A stretch of DNA of 64,000 bases from Aquila chrysaetos chrysaetos (GCF_900496995.4 NC_044004.1:2852001-2916000), one strand, 5' to 3'. Positions 45,660 to 56,248 are shown, counted from the stretch's first letter. Notes: generated by a model not told the origin, from the letters alone. Numbers and translations are program-made.

Positions 45660-46085
45660 GGACCAGTATCATTCAAACCAGCACCCCTCCTAAGCTGGCA
45701 TCCCTCCCCAAACCAGCACCCTCCAAACCAACATCCCTCCCCAAACCAGCAACTTCTGAACGAGCATCCCTCCTCAAACCTGCATCCCACCCAGACCAGC
45801 ATCTTCTAAACCAGCATCCCTCCCAAACCATCACCCCTCCCCAAACCAGCATCTTTCCAAACCATCACCCCTCTCCAAACCAGCATCTTCTGAATGAGCA
45901 TCCCTCCCCAAACCTGTATCCCTCCCAGGCTGGCATCCCTCCAAACCAGCACCCTCCAAACCAACAACCCCCCCCAACCCAGCACCTTCCGAATTTTCAT
46001 CCCTCTCCAAACCCAGCACCTTCTGGCCGAGCACCCCCTCCCCAAACCCGCCCCCCCCCCCCCCCCCAACCCCATCCAGCACCCT
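45660..46085. repeat. Degenerate minisatellite upstream of vasotocin
   Basis: About twenty imperfect copies of a unit around 18-22 bases long, built from AAACCAGCATC and CCTCCC(C) in varying order and length, end in a C-run near 46050. The overlapping proline-rich open frames are products of the repeat. It ends about 280 bases before the vasotocin TATA box. Confidence 0.8.
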
Positions 46086-46239
46086 TCCCCATGAACTGGC
46101 CATCGCTGGGGTGGCCAGTGCCCCTCGGAGCAGTCACGGCTTGGGGGGGGGGTGGGATTCACCAGCCCTGAGCGCTTGCCGCTTGCGCTCCTGCACTGAA
46201 TCACTTCAATTACAGATTCGCTTGGATGCGATTTGGGAG

Positions 46240-46310
46240 AAAAAAAAAAAAAAAAAAAAAAAAAAAGGACAGGGGGAGAAAAAAAAAAAAACAAAACAAC
46301 AAAAAAAACC
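46240..46310. repeat. A-rich tracts in the vasotocin 5' flank
   Basis: A run of 27 A at 46240-46266 is followed by a second broken A-run near 46279-46308. This is simple sequence about 60-130 bases before the TATA box. Confidence 0.85.
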
Positions 46311-46365
46311 AACCCAGCCCTCTTCGTCTTCCTCCTCCTCCTCCCCTGGGAAGGGGCGACAGCAG

Positions 46366-46374
46366 CATAAATAG
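46366..46374 (+). promoter_or_regulatory. TATA-like element of the vasotocin gene
   Basis: CATAAATAG lies 93 bases before the vasotocin ATG, which would place the transcript start near 46395-46400 and give a 5' UTR of about 70 bases. Confidence 0.65.
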
Positions 46375-46466
46375 CAGCCGGCACAGCACGGGGCCAGATG
46401 CAAAGCGAGCGGCAGAGCGGCCGGCTTCCCCTGGCACGCGTGGCACAGCCGCGAGCACCCTCGACC

Positions 46467-48146
46467 ATGGCGGAGCCTTCGCTGCCCCTCTCCTTCCTCT
46501 GCCTCCTCGCCTTGTCCTCCGCCTGCTACATCCAGAACTGTCCCCGGGGCGGCAAGCGGGCCCTGGCCGACACAGCCCTCCGACAGGTACGGGATGGGAT
46601 GGGGGTTTGGGGGGGACACGATGGGGCTTTTGAGGGGGGGACATAGCGGCTCCGTGGGTTGCAGAGGCTTCTCGTTATCTGCGGGTACCCTCGGCCGTGC
46701 CACGCTCCCCCCACGAGCGGCGCGGTGCTCCCCGTTTTTTTGGGGAGGGCTGGGGGACATGCCCAAGGGCACGCGGTGGGGCGGTGGCGGAGGAATGAGT
46801 GTGTGTGTCCCCAAATCGGTGTTGTCACCTCAAGGAGGGGACAGGGCTCGGCTACAGCCGAGCGTCTCTGTCGGGGGGGGACATGGGGGGCAGCAGGGAG
46901 CCCCCAAAATGGGGCTGCCGGAGATGGGGACGAGACAGGTCACCCCGTGCCGGCGTGACACCGCGAGGGCTGGCAAATCGGGGAGGGGGCTGCTTTCAAA
47001 TACAAGGGAGGGCAAGCAGGGTGTACCCCACCTTTTTTTTTTTTTTTTTTTTTTTGGGGGGGGGGAGCGTACGGGGGATTCAAGTGGCTCCTTCCCCCAG
47101 TGCATGCCCTGCGGCCCCGGGAACAGAGGCAACTGCTTCGGCCCCGGCATCTGCTGCGGCGCCGAGCTGGGCTGTTACCTGGGCACGGCAGAGACGCAGC
47201 GTTGCGCCGAGGAAGACTACCTGCCTTCACCCTGCCAGGCCGGCGGGCAGCCCTGCGGCTCCGGCGGCCGCTGCGCCGCACCCGGCATCTGCTGCACCGC
47301 CGGTAATATCGGGGGGGGGGGGGGGGGTGTTGGGGTCAGCGGGATGGGGGTCTGGAGAGTTTGGGGTGTCTTGGAGCCATGGGGGGGGATCGCAAGGGCA
47401 TGGGTCTGTCCTCCGGTTAGCCTTCGCTTTACAAAGGGGAAACCGAGGCGCAGAGCGGCAGCAGTGGTGTCTTCGTTTTGAGATAATTTTGGGATAGTCA
47501 GATTCGGAGTAGAAAAAAGGAAGAAAAGTTTTACAATGAGGGTGGTGAGGCACTGGCACAGGTTGCCCAGGGAGGTGGTCGATGCCCCATCCCTGGAAAC
47601 ATCCAAGGTCAGGCTGGACGGGGCTCTGAGCAACCTGATCGAGTTGAAAAAGTCCCTGCTCGTTGCAGGGGGGTTGGACTAGGTGACATTTAAAGGTCCC
47701 TTCTAACCCAAACCATTCTGTGATTCTATGATAAGGATTGGGCTCGGAGCTCCTTCCCGAGCCTCCACCGTGAGATTTTTCCCAACCAGGCACACACACA
47801 GCCTCCCTGATGTGCCGGAAAAAGCCCAGGCAGTCCCGCTCCCTGGTTAACAGGAGGGACAAAGCTGGAGCGCGAGCTGTGCGGGCACCCCTGGCTGCCA
47901 CCAACCCCTTCCCCACCTGAAAATAAAACACTCCCTGTCCCAAATAACCCGTCCTGTCCTGACGTTTTGCTTCCTATTGAAGAAACCTGTGCAATGGACG
48001 CCGGCTGCCTGGACGAGGGCAGCGACGGGGCTCAGGAGACGGCGGAAAAGAACCTGACGGTGCTGGACGGCTCAGCTGGAGATCTGCTCCTCAAGCTCAT
48101 GCACTTGGCGAACCGACAGCAGCAGGGCAAGCATCCCCTCCTCTGA
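46467..48146 (+). CDS. AVP: Vasotocin-neurophysin precursor (AVP orthologue)
   Basis: Three exons, 46467-46586, 47101-47302 and 47983-48146, encode 161 residues with intact splice sites (phases 0 and 1). Residues 1-19 are a signal peptide, 20-28 are CYIQNCPRG (Arg8, vasotocin), and 29-31 GKR give C-terminal amidation and cleavage. The neurophysin that follows has the full set of 14 cysteines, twelve in exon 2 and two in exon 3. The C-terminus is a copeptin-like segment with one N-glycosylation site (NLT) and a Leu-rich end ([15 protein letters not shown]). Known role: a hypothalamic nonapeptide for water balance, oviposition and social behaviour, carried by its neurophysin to the posterior pituitary. 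Intron 1 has a run of 23 T followed by 10 G (47033-47065), and intron 2 contains a CR1 fragment. Mesotocin follows on the same strand. Confidence 0.98.
47500..47732 (+). mobile_element. CR1 LINE 3' fragment in vasotocin intron 2
   Basis: This matches the well-known 3' end of avian CR1: GAGGGTGGTGAGGCACTGG, then GATGCCCCATCCCTGG, GGGGTTGGACTAGGTGA and the terminal ATTCTGTGATTCTATGAT. Only the last 230 bases or so of the element are present, as is typical of 5'-truncated CR1 copies. It lies in sense with the host gene and ends about 250 bases before exon 3. Confidence 0.92.
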
Positions 48147-48218
48147 GCCAAGGCGCCGGGCGTCCCCCCCCCCCCCCATCACCGATCCCCCCACCCCAGC
48201 CTTGTAAATACGAGACCC

Positions 48219-48224
48219 AATAAA
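48219..48224 (+). terminator. Poly(A) signal of vasotocin
   Basis: AATAAA lies 73 bases after the stop codon. A short TG-rich stretch follows. Confidence 0.85.
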
Positions 48225-48229
48225 AGTCC

Positions 48230-50520
48230 TCGTGCACTGTGATGGCTTCGTCTGGGGTGCTGGGGATGGGTCGCCAGGGCTCTGGGGCTCCAGGGGACCC
48301 ATTTGGGGCTCAGGGATGGCGGGGTGGGGGGGTTGGAGGTTGGTTGGCCGGTCTTCATCCCCCCCCCCACCCCAAATCCCCATCCAGCCCCGTGCGGTTT
48401 GGCTCCCATCCGCAGCGGTTTTGCTGGGCTGAGTGCAGGATTTGGCCCCGTCCTTGCAGTGCGAAGGGAAAGAAGCCCAGGCAGAGCTGGCCTTCGGGAT
48501 CTGGCCATCGGGTCCCACCCCAGGAGCGCCGGCAGCACCCATGGGTGCTGAGCGTCCCAGCACCCCCAGCCCCGGGAGACTGGGGACTGCTGGGGGTGCC
48601 ACCATGGTGTTACCTCTTGGCCAAGACCCCTCTTTGGGGCAGATTCGGGTCCCCCTTGCCTTCAGGAAGCAGCACGGCAGGCAGCATCTACTAAAAATGA
48701 TAAAAAGTAAGGAAAACCACCCGCAAAAAATCCCAAGAGCGGAAAGATTTGGGTTCCCAGCTTTATACAACGCCCCAGGGCTGGTCTCACCTTTCCCCAC
48801 CATCGCTTACCAAACTGGTCCCCTCCAGACACTGATGGGCAGGATCAGTCCCCGGGTTATTGCACCATCACCCCCCAAATTTGGGGTACTGTTACCCCAA
48901 TCCCATTCCCTACCCCCTCAACGGATCTCTTACCCTGGCGGGGTCCCTGCTCCGGGCTCTCTCCGCGCCGGGATCTGACCACGGAGTGGGCGACAGCTTG
49001 TCCTTTATAATGTCCCCGAGGGAGGTGGCACCTCCGAGGAGGTGGAGCTCCTCCACGCCAGCGGGACCCATCCTGCCCGCATCAGCTCCCCGCACCTCGA
49101 AGGGGGTGCAGGATTAACCCAGTGCCTGGTCTCCGTGATGAGCATCTTATCCCAGCCCTGGGGAGGTGGGCGACCCAAAATCACCCCTAAATCATTGGGA
49201 AAGGGGCAACGCCAGCACCGATGGGTGACTTCAAGCTGGACACGCATGGGATGGAGAAATTGGGGTGTTAAGCCCAGCCCGCCCCAGGATGCAGGATGTG
49301 ACCCCCAACGTCTCCTGCAGCAACAGGGACATGAGGCTGAGCCGGGATGATGCTCCAGGCTGACGGGAGCCTCCGCATCAGGGCATCGAGATCCCAAAAA
49401 GCACCAGGAGCTGATAACTGGGGTTTTTTTATCCACACTTATCTCCCCGAGACGCATCCCAACCCTGCCCGTGGGGGTCCGGGCACCCCCAGACCAGCTG
49501 TAGGGGCTCTGGGTTGGCGATTTTCCCCTCCACCCCACGCCGCAGCGGGACGGCAGCCGGGGTTGAGGGGCTGGGATGTCACACAGCAGACGCTGAGCCC
49601 CGTTTCCCGCCCATTAACGCGGACCCCAGCACTTGGCTCGTCCCCAGGGACCAGGACTCACCAGCTGCCCGACCCCGGGTGGGTGACACGGACCCGGCTG
49701 CCCTCCCTGCCGGCCACGCTAAGTGGCAGATTTCGAAGCAAGGCAGAGGGGACAAGAAGAGGTCACGGCTTTCGGACCCTGGGCTGCCTAATTCCCAATT
49801 AAGCAGGCGCAGGGAGGGACCGGGGTAATGGTCTCGATAGATGTAAGATTTGTCCGCAGCAGAGGAATTTATTCAAGGCAGGAAGCTCTTAATTGCGGTA
49901 ACGAAGGCAAGGGGTCAGGGTGAGCAGGACTCTGCGTGCTTGCGTCAGGCTTCGGCCCCGTCCTCCGTGCCGTTTCTCCAGGGGGGTCCTTCACCTGCTG
50001 ATGACATACACGGTCCAGGGCATCACATTCAAGCCCCCATGTGCAGCTCCAGGGCAAAAGCAAAGGGGAAATTTGGGTTTTCAGGCCTTTGCCGATGAGG
50101 TTTGGTGTTTTCAGGCCGCCTCGGTGCTGTTAGACAAAAGCAGGCGAGGACGGGCTCGGTGTCACCAGCATCCCAGAGCAGGACAAGCCCAGCGCTGAGC
50201 ATCCCCCAAAGGCCAGGCAGAGATGGGTGGAAAGGACCAACGCGGCGTTTCCCACCCCAGATGCTCCTGGAGGACGATACGGGTTTGGTTTCCCGCCCCA
50301 CCAGATGGGATTTGAAGCCAAGGGACACACAAAGCCCCTGCTCACCCCGTTCCCGGGAGGACACGTCCCACCAGGCTACGGCGATGCCTGCCTTCACCCC
50401 TACCCAACCCACGTCAGCAAGGTGGGACAAGCCACAGCTCGGCAGCCCTAAGGGGTTGGCAGAGAAGGGACCCCAGCCCCAAACAGCATCCGCAGCCTCC
50501 GCACGTTTCCCCTTCCCGCC
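48230..50520. other. Spacer between vasotocin and mesotocin
   Basis: No exon is supported. The corresponding region downstream of mammalian AVP holds elements for hypothalamic expression, so regulatory content is plausible, but no single motif stands out. Overlapping open frames of 100-290 codons reflect the high GC content. Confidence 0.55.
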
Positions 50521-50525
50521 GTCGG

Positions 50526-50712
50526 AGTCATCACCAAGGAGAAAACCAACACCTTGGCCTCGACCTCACGTCCTCGACCTCTGGCTATTAGCGGAGCCCT
50601 TCGGTGTGGAAAGCAATGCCTTGTGGTTTTTAAGGGAAATGGGTGACGCCGGTGCCGGCATGCGTAAGCAGGAGCCAGCACTATATATACACGACCACTC
50701 GCCGGGACGAGA
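50526..50712 (+). promoter_or_regulatory. Mesotocin promoter with TATA box and hormone-element-like half sites
   Basis: TATATATA lies at 50682-50689, placing the transcript start near 50712. Two copies of CTCGACCT, at 50559-50566 and 50573-50580 (14 bases apart), lie about 130-155 bases before that start. Each is one base off the nuclear-receptor half site TGACCT. The mammalian OXT promoter has a composite receptor element with TGACCTTGACC at nearly this distance. GAGTCATC, an AP-1-like site, lies near 50525. The TATA box is clear. The receptor-element reading is inference. Confidence 0.6.
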
Positions 50713-50740
50713 AGCCGAAAAATCTCCGGACCCCGCAGCC

Positions 50741-51802
50741 ATGCCCTGCAAAGCGCTCGCCGTCTGCCTCCTGGGGCTCCTGGCTCTCTCCTCCGCTTGC
50801 TACATCCAGAACTGCCCCATCGGGGGAAAACGTGCCGTCCTGGACATGGACATCAGGAAGGTACGTCCCTGCGGGCCGGGAGACCTCCTAACCCCCTCCT
50901 TCCCATCTCCCAACCTTCCCTGGGCTTCTGCAGGGAAGACCAAGGGAAAGGTTCAACCTGACCCCAGATGTTTTCTCTACTAACTCCCCGCACCTTTCTT
51001 CCCCCTTCCCCGAGCAGTGCATGCCCTGCGGTCCCAGGAACAAGGGCCACTGCTTCGGTCCCAACATCTGCTGCGGAGAAGAGCTGGGCTGTTACATCGG
51101 CACCTCCGAAACCCTGCGGTGCCAGGAGGAAAACTTCTTGCCGACACCCTGCGAGTCGGGACACAAACCCTGCGGCGGCAGCGGAGGGAGCTGTGCGGCC
51201 CCCGGCATCTGCTGCAGCAGCGGTGAGGGCAGCGCTGGGTCCGCGTCTCTTTTGGGACCCTCGTCACAGGGGTCCTCACACACGTGAGGGGGAATTCAGA
51301 GTTACGGTATAGAAGCGGGAGAAGGGACGTTGTCCAAGGGACTTTCTTTGTCCCATCCATCTGTCCGTCCATCTCCCCAACAGCCAGGGCCAGCACACTC
51401 AGGGCAGACTCGATCCTGACCCCAGAGAAGACGATAACAGACCGTGAGGTTTCAAGGGAAGGGAGAAAGCAGACAGCAAACAAATCAAGGGGGCTGAGCA
51501 AGCGGTAGGATTCCTGCGGCGCACGGCAGCCCATGCCCCCTCCTGCTTTCACGATAGTTTTCCCAAAATCCCAGCCTCCTCCCTAAGTTAGACGCTACCA
51601 GAGATCCTGCTACAAATGCTGCGGAGCTACAGGGCACCAAGTGAACACGATCTCGCTCGATGCGATTAAAAACCAGCAGGGGGGGGTTCTCCGAGGGCTG
51701 GTTTGTGCCATCTCATTTCACGCGGTGCTTTCCCCTTTCTCTTCCCACACAGAGGGCTGCGTGGTTGACTCATCCTGCGACCAAGAAATGCTGTTTGCGT
51801 AG
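50741..51802 (+). CDS. OXT: Mesotocin-neurophysin precursor (OXT orthologue)
   Basis: Three exons, 50741-50860, 51018-51222 and 51753-51802, encode 124 residues. Residues 1-19 are a signal peptide, 20-28 CYIQNCPIG (Ile8, mesotocin), and 29-31 GKR. The neurophysin has 14 cysteines, two of them in the short last exon, which ends [16 protein letters not shown] and has no copeptin segment, as expected for the oxytocin branch. Exon layout and phases equal those of vasotocin. The middle exon is one codon longer. Known role: the non-mammalian oxytocin-type hormone of the hypothalamus and posterior pituitary. It follows vasotocin in the same direction, unlike placental mammals where the two genes face each other. 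Confidence 0.98.
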
Positions 51803-51924
51803 ACCACCCGGGAGAGAACAACCTGCAGGATCCCTTATCTATCGAGCTGTACCAGCCCTACATCAGGCCGAGAACAGACAAGCCAAGGTCTGTGACTCAG
51901 ATTTAAGTGATGATCTCAATTAGA

Positions 51925-51962
51925 AATAAAACTTGTACAGAAAAAAAAAAAAAAAAAAAAAA
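51925..51962 (+). terminator. Poly(A) signal of mesotocin followed by an A-tract
   Basis: AATAAA at 51925-51930 lies 123 bases after the stop. A genomic run of 22 A begins only ten bases later (51941-51962), near the expected cleavage position, and a T/G-rich stretch follows. The signal is clear. The origin of the A-run is not. Confidence 0.8.
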
Positions 51963-52972
51963 GTCTTGAGTTTTTTGTGCGCTTGCCTGCTTTAGGTGCA
52001 GTCTCAGGAGGGCTGGCTGGAGAAAAAAAGCTATTTTTAGGAAAGCATAAATAAAAAGCAAGGATTTAAGGTTAATTCCTGCAGCTGGTGTTTTATGCGA
52101 GTGAGGGAGGGCAGAGGGACCTGTGGTCAGTCTGCCTGTGCTCTGCTGAACCACAGCAAACTCCAGGCTGGTGTCGGGCAGCCCCAAACCAGCGGGTTTG
52201 GGGCAAAGCTGAGAGTGCAGCTTGGTCTGCAAGACCACAGTAAGCCAGAAGCACCAAAGAGGACCCAGAGTAACTACAGCATTATCTACAACTTAAGCCC
52301 CAGGGGATGAGTAAAATAAGGCTGAAGGGGGGGGAATAGAAAAGGAGACACATAAAGCCACTATCATTTAGGCATCCTCTGCACATTTGCTCATTTAGCC
52401 ACACCAACAGATGTGCAAAGGAGGGTTTAAAGTGTGAACAGGAACGACGGGTCCCTCCACCACAGCAGAAACCAGAGGAACAACAAATTCTTTCCCCCAA
52501 CAACAAAAAGCAGAGGGTCAGCATTTCCTACAAAGCCATTCAGACCTCGTTTTCTTTTGAAAGCATCTAGAGGGGTCAACATGCAAACAGTGCCAGGGCT
52601 ACACTGGGGAGCTCAGAGCCAGCATCTGCCTCGGGACCATTCCTGCTTTTCCCCCGCGCTACACGCTTTGTGTGAAAGCAGGAGGGATCCAAAGACGTGG
52701 GAGGTGGAATCGCAGAGAGTCAGAGCAAGAGGCACAGGAACACCAGCAGCTTCACCACCGCCTCGCAGGGCTGAGACAGACTGCTGGTGCCTTTGCCGCT
52801 TGTTGCGAGCCCAAGTTTCTCCCTCACCCTCCTTCCCGCAGGCACTAACCCTTCAGAAGAACCACAGCCAGACCCGCAGGCTTTCTCCAACAATTCTGTG
52901 GGCCATTTATACATTAAAATAAAGAAACCAGTTCGTAAGCAGAGCCTCTGGGCAGAAACCAGGCCAGCACCG
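51963..52972. other. Convergent gap between mesotocin and MRPS26
   Basis: No exon is recognised. The right end is the MRPS26 3' UTR on the - strand. No canonical AATAAA is seen there, only the weak variant TATAAA (- strand, 52906-52911), 62 bases past the stop. Confidence 0.5.
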
Positions 52973-55900
52973 CTAAGACAACACCGTCCGTTTGACGATC
53001 CGCCCCTCCTTGTCGATGGCGAAGTTGTAGTTGCGAGGGTTGTCCAGGCACTCCTCGATCCGCGCGTCCAGGTTCTCTGGAGTGATGAACGTTTTGGCTT
53101 CCTCCTGAACGAAGGAGAAGTACTGGCTCTTAACGCACGTTAGCGGACGAGTCACTACAGGCAGCACAGGAGCTGCGGGTGCCCACAGAGCTCATGGATC
53201 TCCGAGAGACCCTGAGATGGCACCAGCATCGCCGGGATCTCAGCAGGAGCTGAGTCCAGAACAAGGAAACCTTTATTCTCTCACTCAGGATTATTCCACC
53301 CTGTTTTCAGAGCTCTCACTCAACCTCTATCCCATCCACACGCTGTCAACACTCCTGGAAGGCGCTAACACTTGCATTCCCAGCTACCAACACAAAAAAA
53401 TCTCAGGAAAATAAGCCTACAGCTTCCACATTGCTCCCACAGGCTGCCATCAAATCCCTGCTGGCAGCGTTCCTCCCAGGAGGCACCAGCTCCTCTTACC
53501 TGCAGCTGGAGAACCTCCATCTCCTTCTCTTTCAGGAAAGCCTCCAAGAGCCTGGCCTTGCTCTCCACAGCCTGTAACTTCTGCCTCTTCTGTTCTTCCT
53601 CTTCTTTCCTAATTCGTTCCATTCTGCCATACAGAAAGGAAAACAAAACAGAAACGCTTTGGTGAATGCTCACGGTGAATGCAGGGTGGCACTTCAGTGA
53701 GACACACTAATCCCTCGGGATGCAAAGCCACCAAGTTTGAGCGCAGCCAGAACAAACGGGAAGGAGCAGAGCGGTGGTGCCAGGGAAGAGAGCCCCTGCT
53801 GTCCCCAGTGTGGGGACGAAGAGAATTCCCCTCCTGGGAGAGAAAAATTAACACAAAAGCTTTCAAACAGACCGGCACTGACAGGCGTGCTGCGGACCTG
53901 AGACCTAGCAGGGTTTGGGAGCTCCAAGTCGGAGCACGCAATTCTTCTGGCAGGACCTGGATGTGGAAGCTGGAGTCCTTTGTGATGGGCCAAGGGACAG
54001 CTGGTGGGGATGGGAGAGCCGGGCTTTTCCCTTTAACCTTCTCCCGCTTTCGAGATCTAGCAGATGCTGATTTTCTTGGAAGTGTTGACACGCTTCCCGT
54101 GTCTGACCAGAGGATGGCTCCCTGGGAGCGGCGCAAGAGGGAACGTGGAGAAACTTAGCGGGAAGTCATCCAGAGCTCCAGAGCTCGGTGACTTACCCCT
54201 CAGCAGCGGGAGGTGCTGGAAACATGACCTCTGGGCATGCAGATTTATTTAAAAAAGGTCAAAATTTAGGTCAAGTATCTTTGTAAAAATTAAGCCTGAC
54301 TCTAACCGACCCGGGTGTCGAATGTAGCTCCGCACGAGCAAAAGTCAAAGCCACGAAGGGAAGCGGCCCCCTCCCGACTTCGCGCGGGGCCGGGCTGACC
54401 TGCGTGCCCGCTGCCGGGCGTTTTCCGCCTCGTTCCAGGCCATCAGGCGCCGGTGCTCCTCCATCAGCTCCGCCGAGTCCTCCTGGGACAGCAGCGCTTC
54501 CCGCTTCTTCTGCAGCACCTCGGCCCTGAACTCGGCCCTGCCCGGGGGGGAGGCCGCTGAGCTCTTGCCCGGGGCTGGGCGCCTAGGAGGTTCTCCCAAA
54601 CCCGCCCCATAGCAGAGCCAGCCCCACCACCCTCACCCTCCTCTGCCCCACCACGGTCCCAGTCCCACCGCCCTGGCCCTTCCCTACCACGCAGTAACCT
54701 GGGGTCTAGCCACCCCTGCTCCAAAGTGGCCCCAGACTCCATAACCCTTCCCTGCCCCACAGCCAGCCACAAGCCCCACAGCTAGCCCTCTCCCTCACAG
54801 CAGCCCCACAGACCCACATCTAGCCCCCCAACCCACCTCTGCACCACAACAGCCCCAAACGGCCACAAGCCCAACCCTCCCCTGGCCCACCACAACCCTA
54901 TAGACCTGTACCCAGCCCCCTGCCTCACAGCAGCCCCACACGCAGCCCCCTGCCCCACAACCAGCCCAACCCACCTCTGCACCACAGCAACCCCAAACAG
55001 CCACAAGTCCAACCCTCCCCTGCCCCACTGCAGCCCCACAGCCCCATAACCAGCCCCCTACTCCAAAACCAGCCCCCTGCCCAGAGCCACAGCCAACCCC
55101 CCCCGACCCCTCCCCTGCCTCACAGCCCTATATCCAGCCCCCTGCCCAGAGCCACGGCCAACCTCCCAACCCTCTCCCACAGCCCTATACCCAGCCCCCT
55201 GCCCCATAACCAGCCCCCCAAACCTTCCCCTGCCCCGCAGCCCTATACCCAGTCCCCTGCCCCATAACCAGCCCCCTGCCCAGAGCCACAGCCAACCTCC
55301 CAACCCTCTCCCACAGCCCTATATCCAGTGCCCTGCCCATAACCAGCCCCCTGCCCAGACCCACAACCTTCCAACTCTCTCCCGCAACCCTATACCCAGC
55401 CCCCTGCCCCATAACCACCCCCTGGCCCATAACCAGCCCCCCAAACCTTCCCCCGCCCCACAGCCCTATACCCAACCGCCTGCCCAGAGCCACAGACAAC
55501 CTCCCAACTCTCTCCCATAGCCCTATATCCAGTGCCCTCCCCCATAACCAGCCCCCTGCCCCACAGCCAGCCTCCCAAAGCCTCCCCTGCCCCACAGCCC
55601 TATACCCAGCCCCCTGCCCCATAACCAGCCCCCTGCCCAGAGCCACAGACAACCTCCCAACCCTCCCCCACAGCCCTATATCCAGCCGCCTGCCCCATAA
55701 CCAGCCCCCCAAACCTTCCCCAGCCCCCTGCTCCATACCCAGCCCCCTGCCCAGAGCCACAGCCAGCCCCCCCCAAACCCTGCCCTGCCCCACAGCCCTA
55801 CACCCAGCCCCCCCCCCGACCCTCCCTGCCCCACAGCGGCCCCAGGCCGGGCCTCGTAACCCTCCCTCCTCCCCGGACGGGTACCGGAGGGCGCCGAGGA

Positions 55901-56174
55901 CCAGCCGGTGCTGCCGGTACCGCTCGATGACCACCAGCAGCTCCTCGGGGTCGACGGGCGGCGGCACCTTCAGCCGCGACGCCTTGGACTTGGCGGGGGG
56001 GTCATGCCGTGTTTTGCGACCCCGCGCCGGGATTAACCGCGGCCCCCAGGCGGGACCGGGACCGGGACCGGGACAGAAGCCGGGAACGGCTCCGGGTCCC
56101 GGTAGGACGGCGGGACCCAGCGCGGCCCCAAGGACCGGCCCCGCTCCGCGGCAGCGCCTCAGCGCCGGCAACAT
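52973..56174 (-). CDS. MRPS26: MRPS26, mitochondrial small ribosomal subunit protein mS26
   Basis: Four exons on the - strand, 55885-56174, 54400-54537, 53500-53623 and 52973-53104, splice in frame to 227 residues (human 205). The N-terminus MLPALRRCRGAG is a basic mitochondrial presequence, followed by a Gly/Pro-rich stretch (about 25-45) that makes the protein longer. Family blocks are ARGRKTRHDPPAKSK, PPPVDPEELLVVIERYRQHR, EEHRRLMAWNEAENARQRAR, a charged coiled coil KEEEEQKRQKLQAVESKAR, FLKEKEMEVLQLQ, and TPENLDARIEECLDNPRNYN. Role: structural protein of the mitochondrial 28S subunit. The ATG has a perfect context (gccgccATG). Intron 1 holds a large minisatellite. The stop is followed by only a weak poly(A) variant. 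The gene lies between OXT and GNRH2 as in mammals. Confidence 0.96.
54780..55850. repeat. Minisatellite in MRPS26 intron 1
   Basis: Tandem copies of a C-rich unit of about 76 bases run nearly the whole intron. Each is made of CCCTATACCCAGCCCCCTGC, CCCATAACCAGCCCCC and CAGAGCCACAGCCAACC modules, with some units missing a module (57-75 bases). The left end (54780-55060) is more diverged and built on AGCCCCACA modules. The G-rich strand is the one that becomes MRPS26 RNA. Long open frames on the - strand here are products of the repeat. Confidence 0.88.
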
Positions 56175-56248
56175 GGCGGCGAAAGGCGCCGCCCGCGCAG
56201 CATCATGGGAAAGGGAAGGCTCTGAGGGGGCTTGGCGGGAAATGTAGT
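56170..56248 (-). promoter_or_regulatory. MRPS26 promoter: YY1 site over the start codon and ZNF143-like sites
   Basis: AACATGGCGGC (+ strand, 56170-56180) is a perfect YY1-type site, and its CAT is the MRPS26 start codon read on the - strand. On the - strand, ACTACATTTCCC (56248-56237) and TTCCCATGATGC (56211-56200) match the two halves of the ZNF143/Staf consensus. There is no TATA box. These factors are common at TATA-less housekeeping promoters. Binding is inferred. Confidence 0.55.

Noticed and set aside
51753-51962. Mesotocin as a retrocopy because of the A-tract after AATAAA
   Set aside because: The gene has two ordinary introns, a TATA promoter and an intact frame, so it is the functional locus. 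The A-run needs another explanation.
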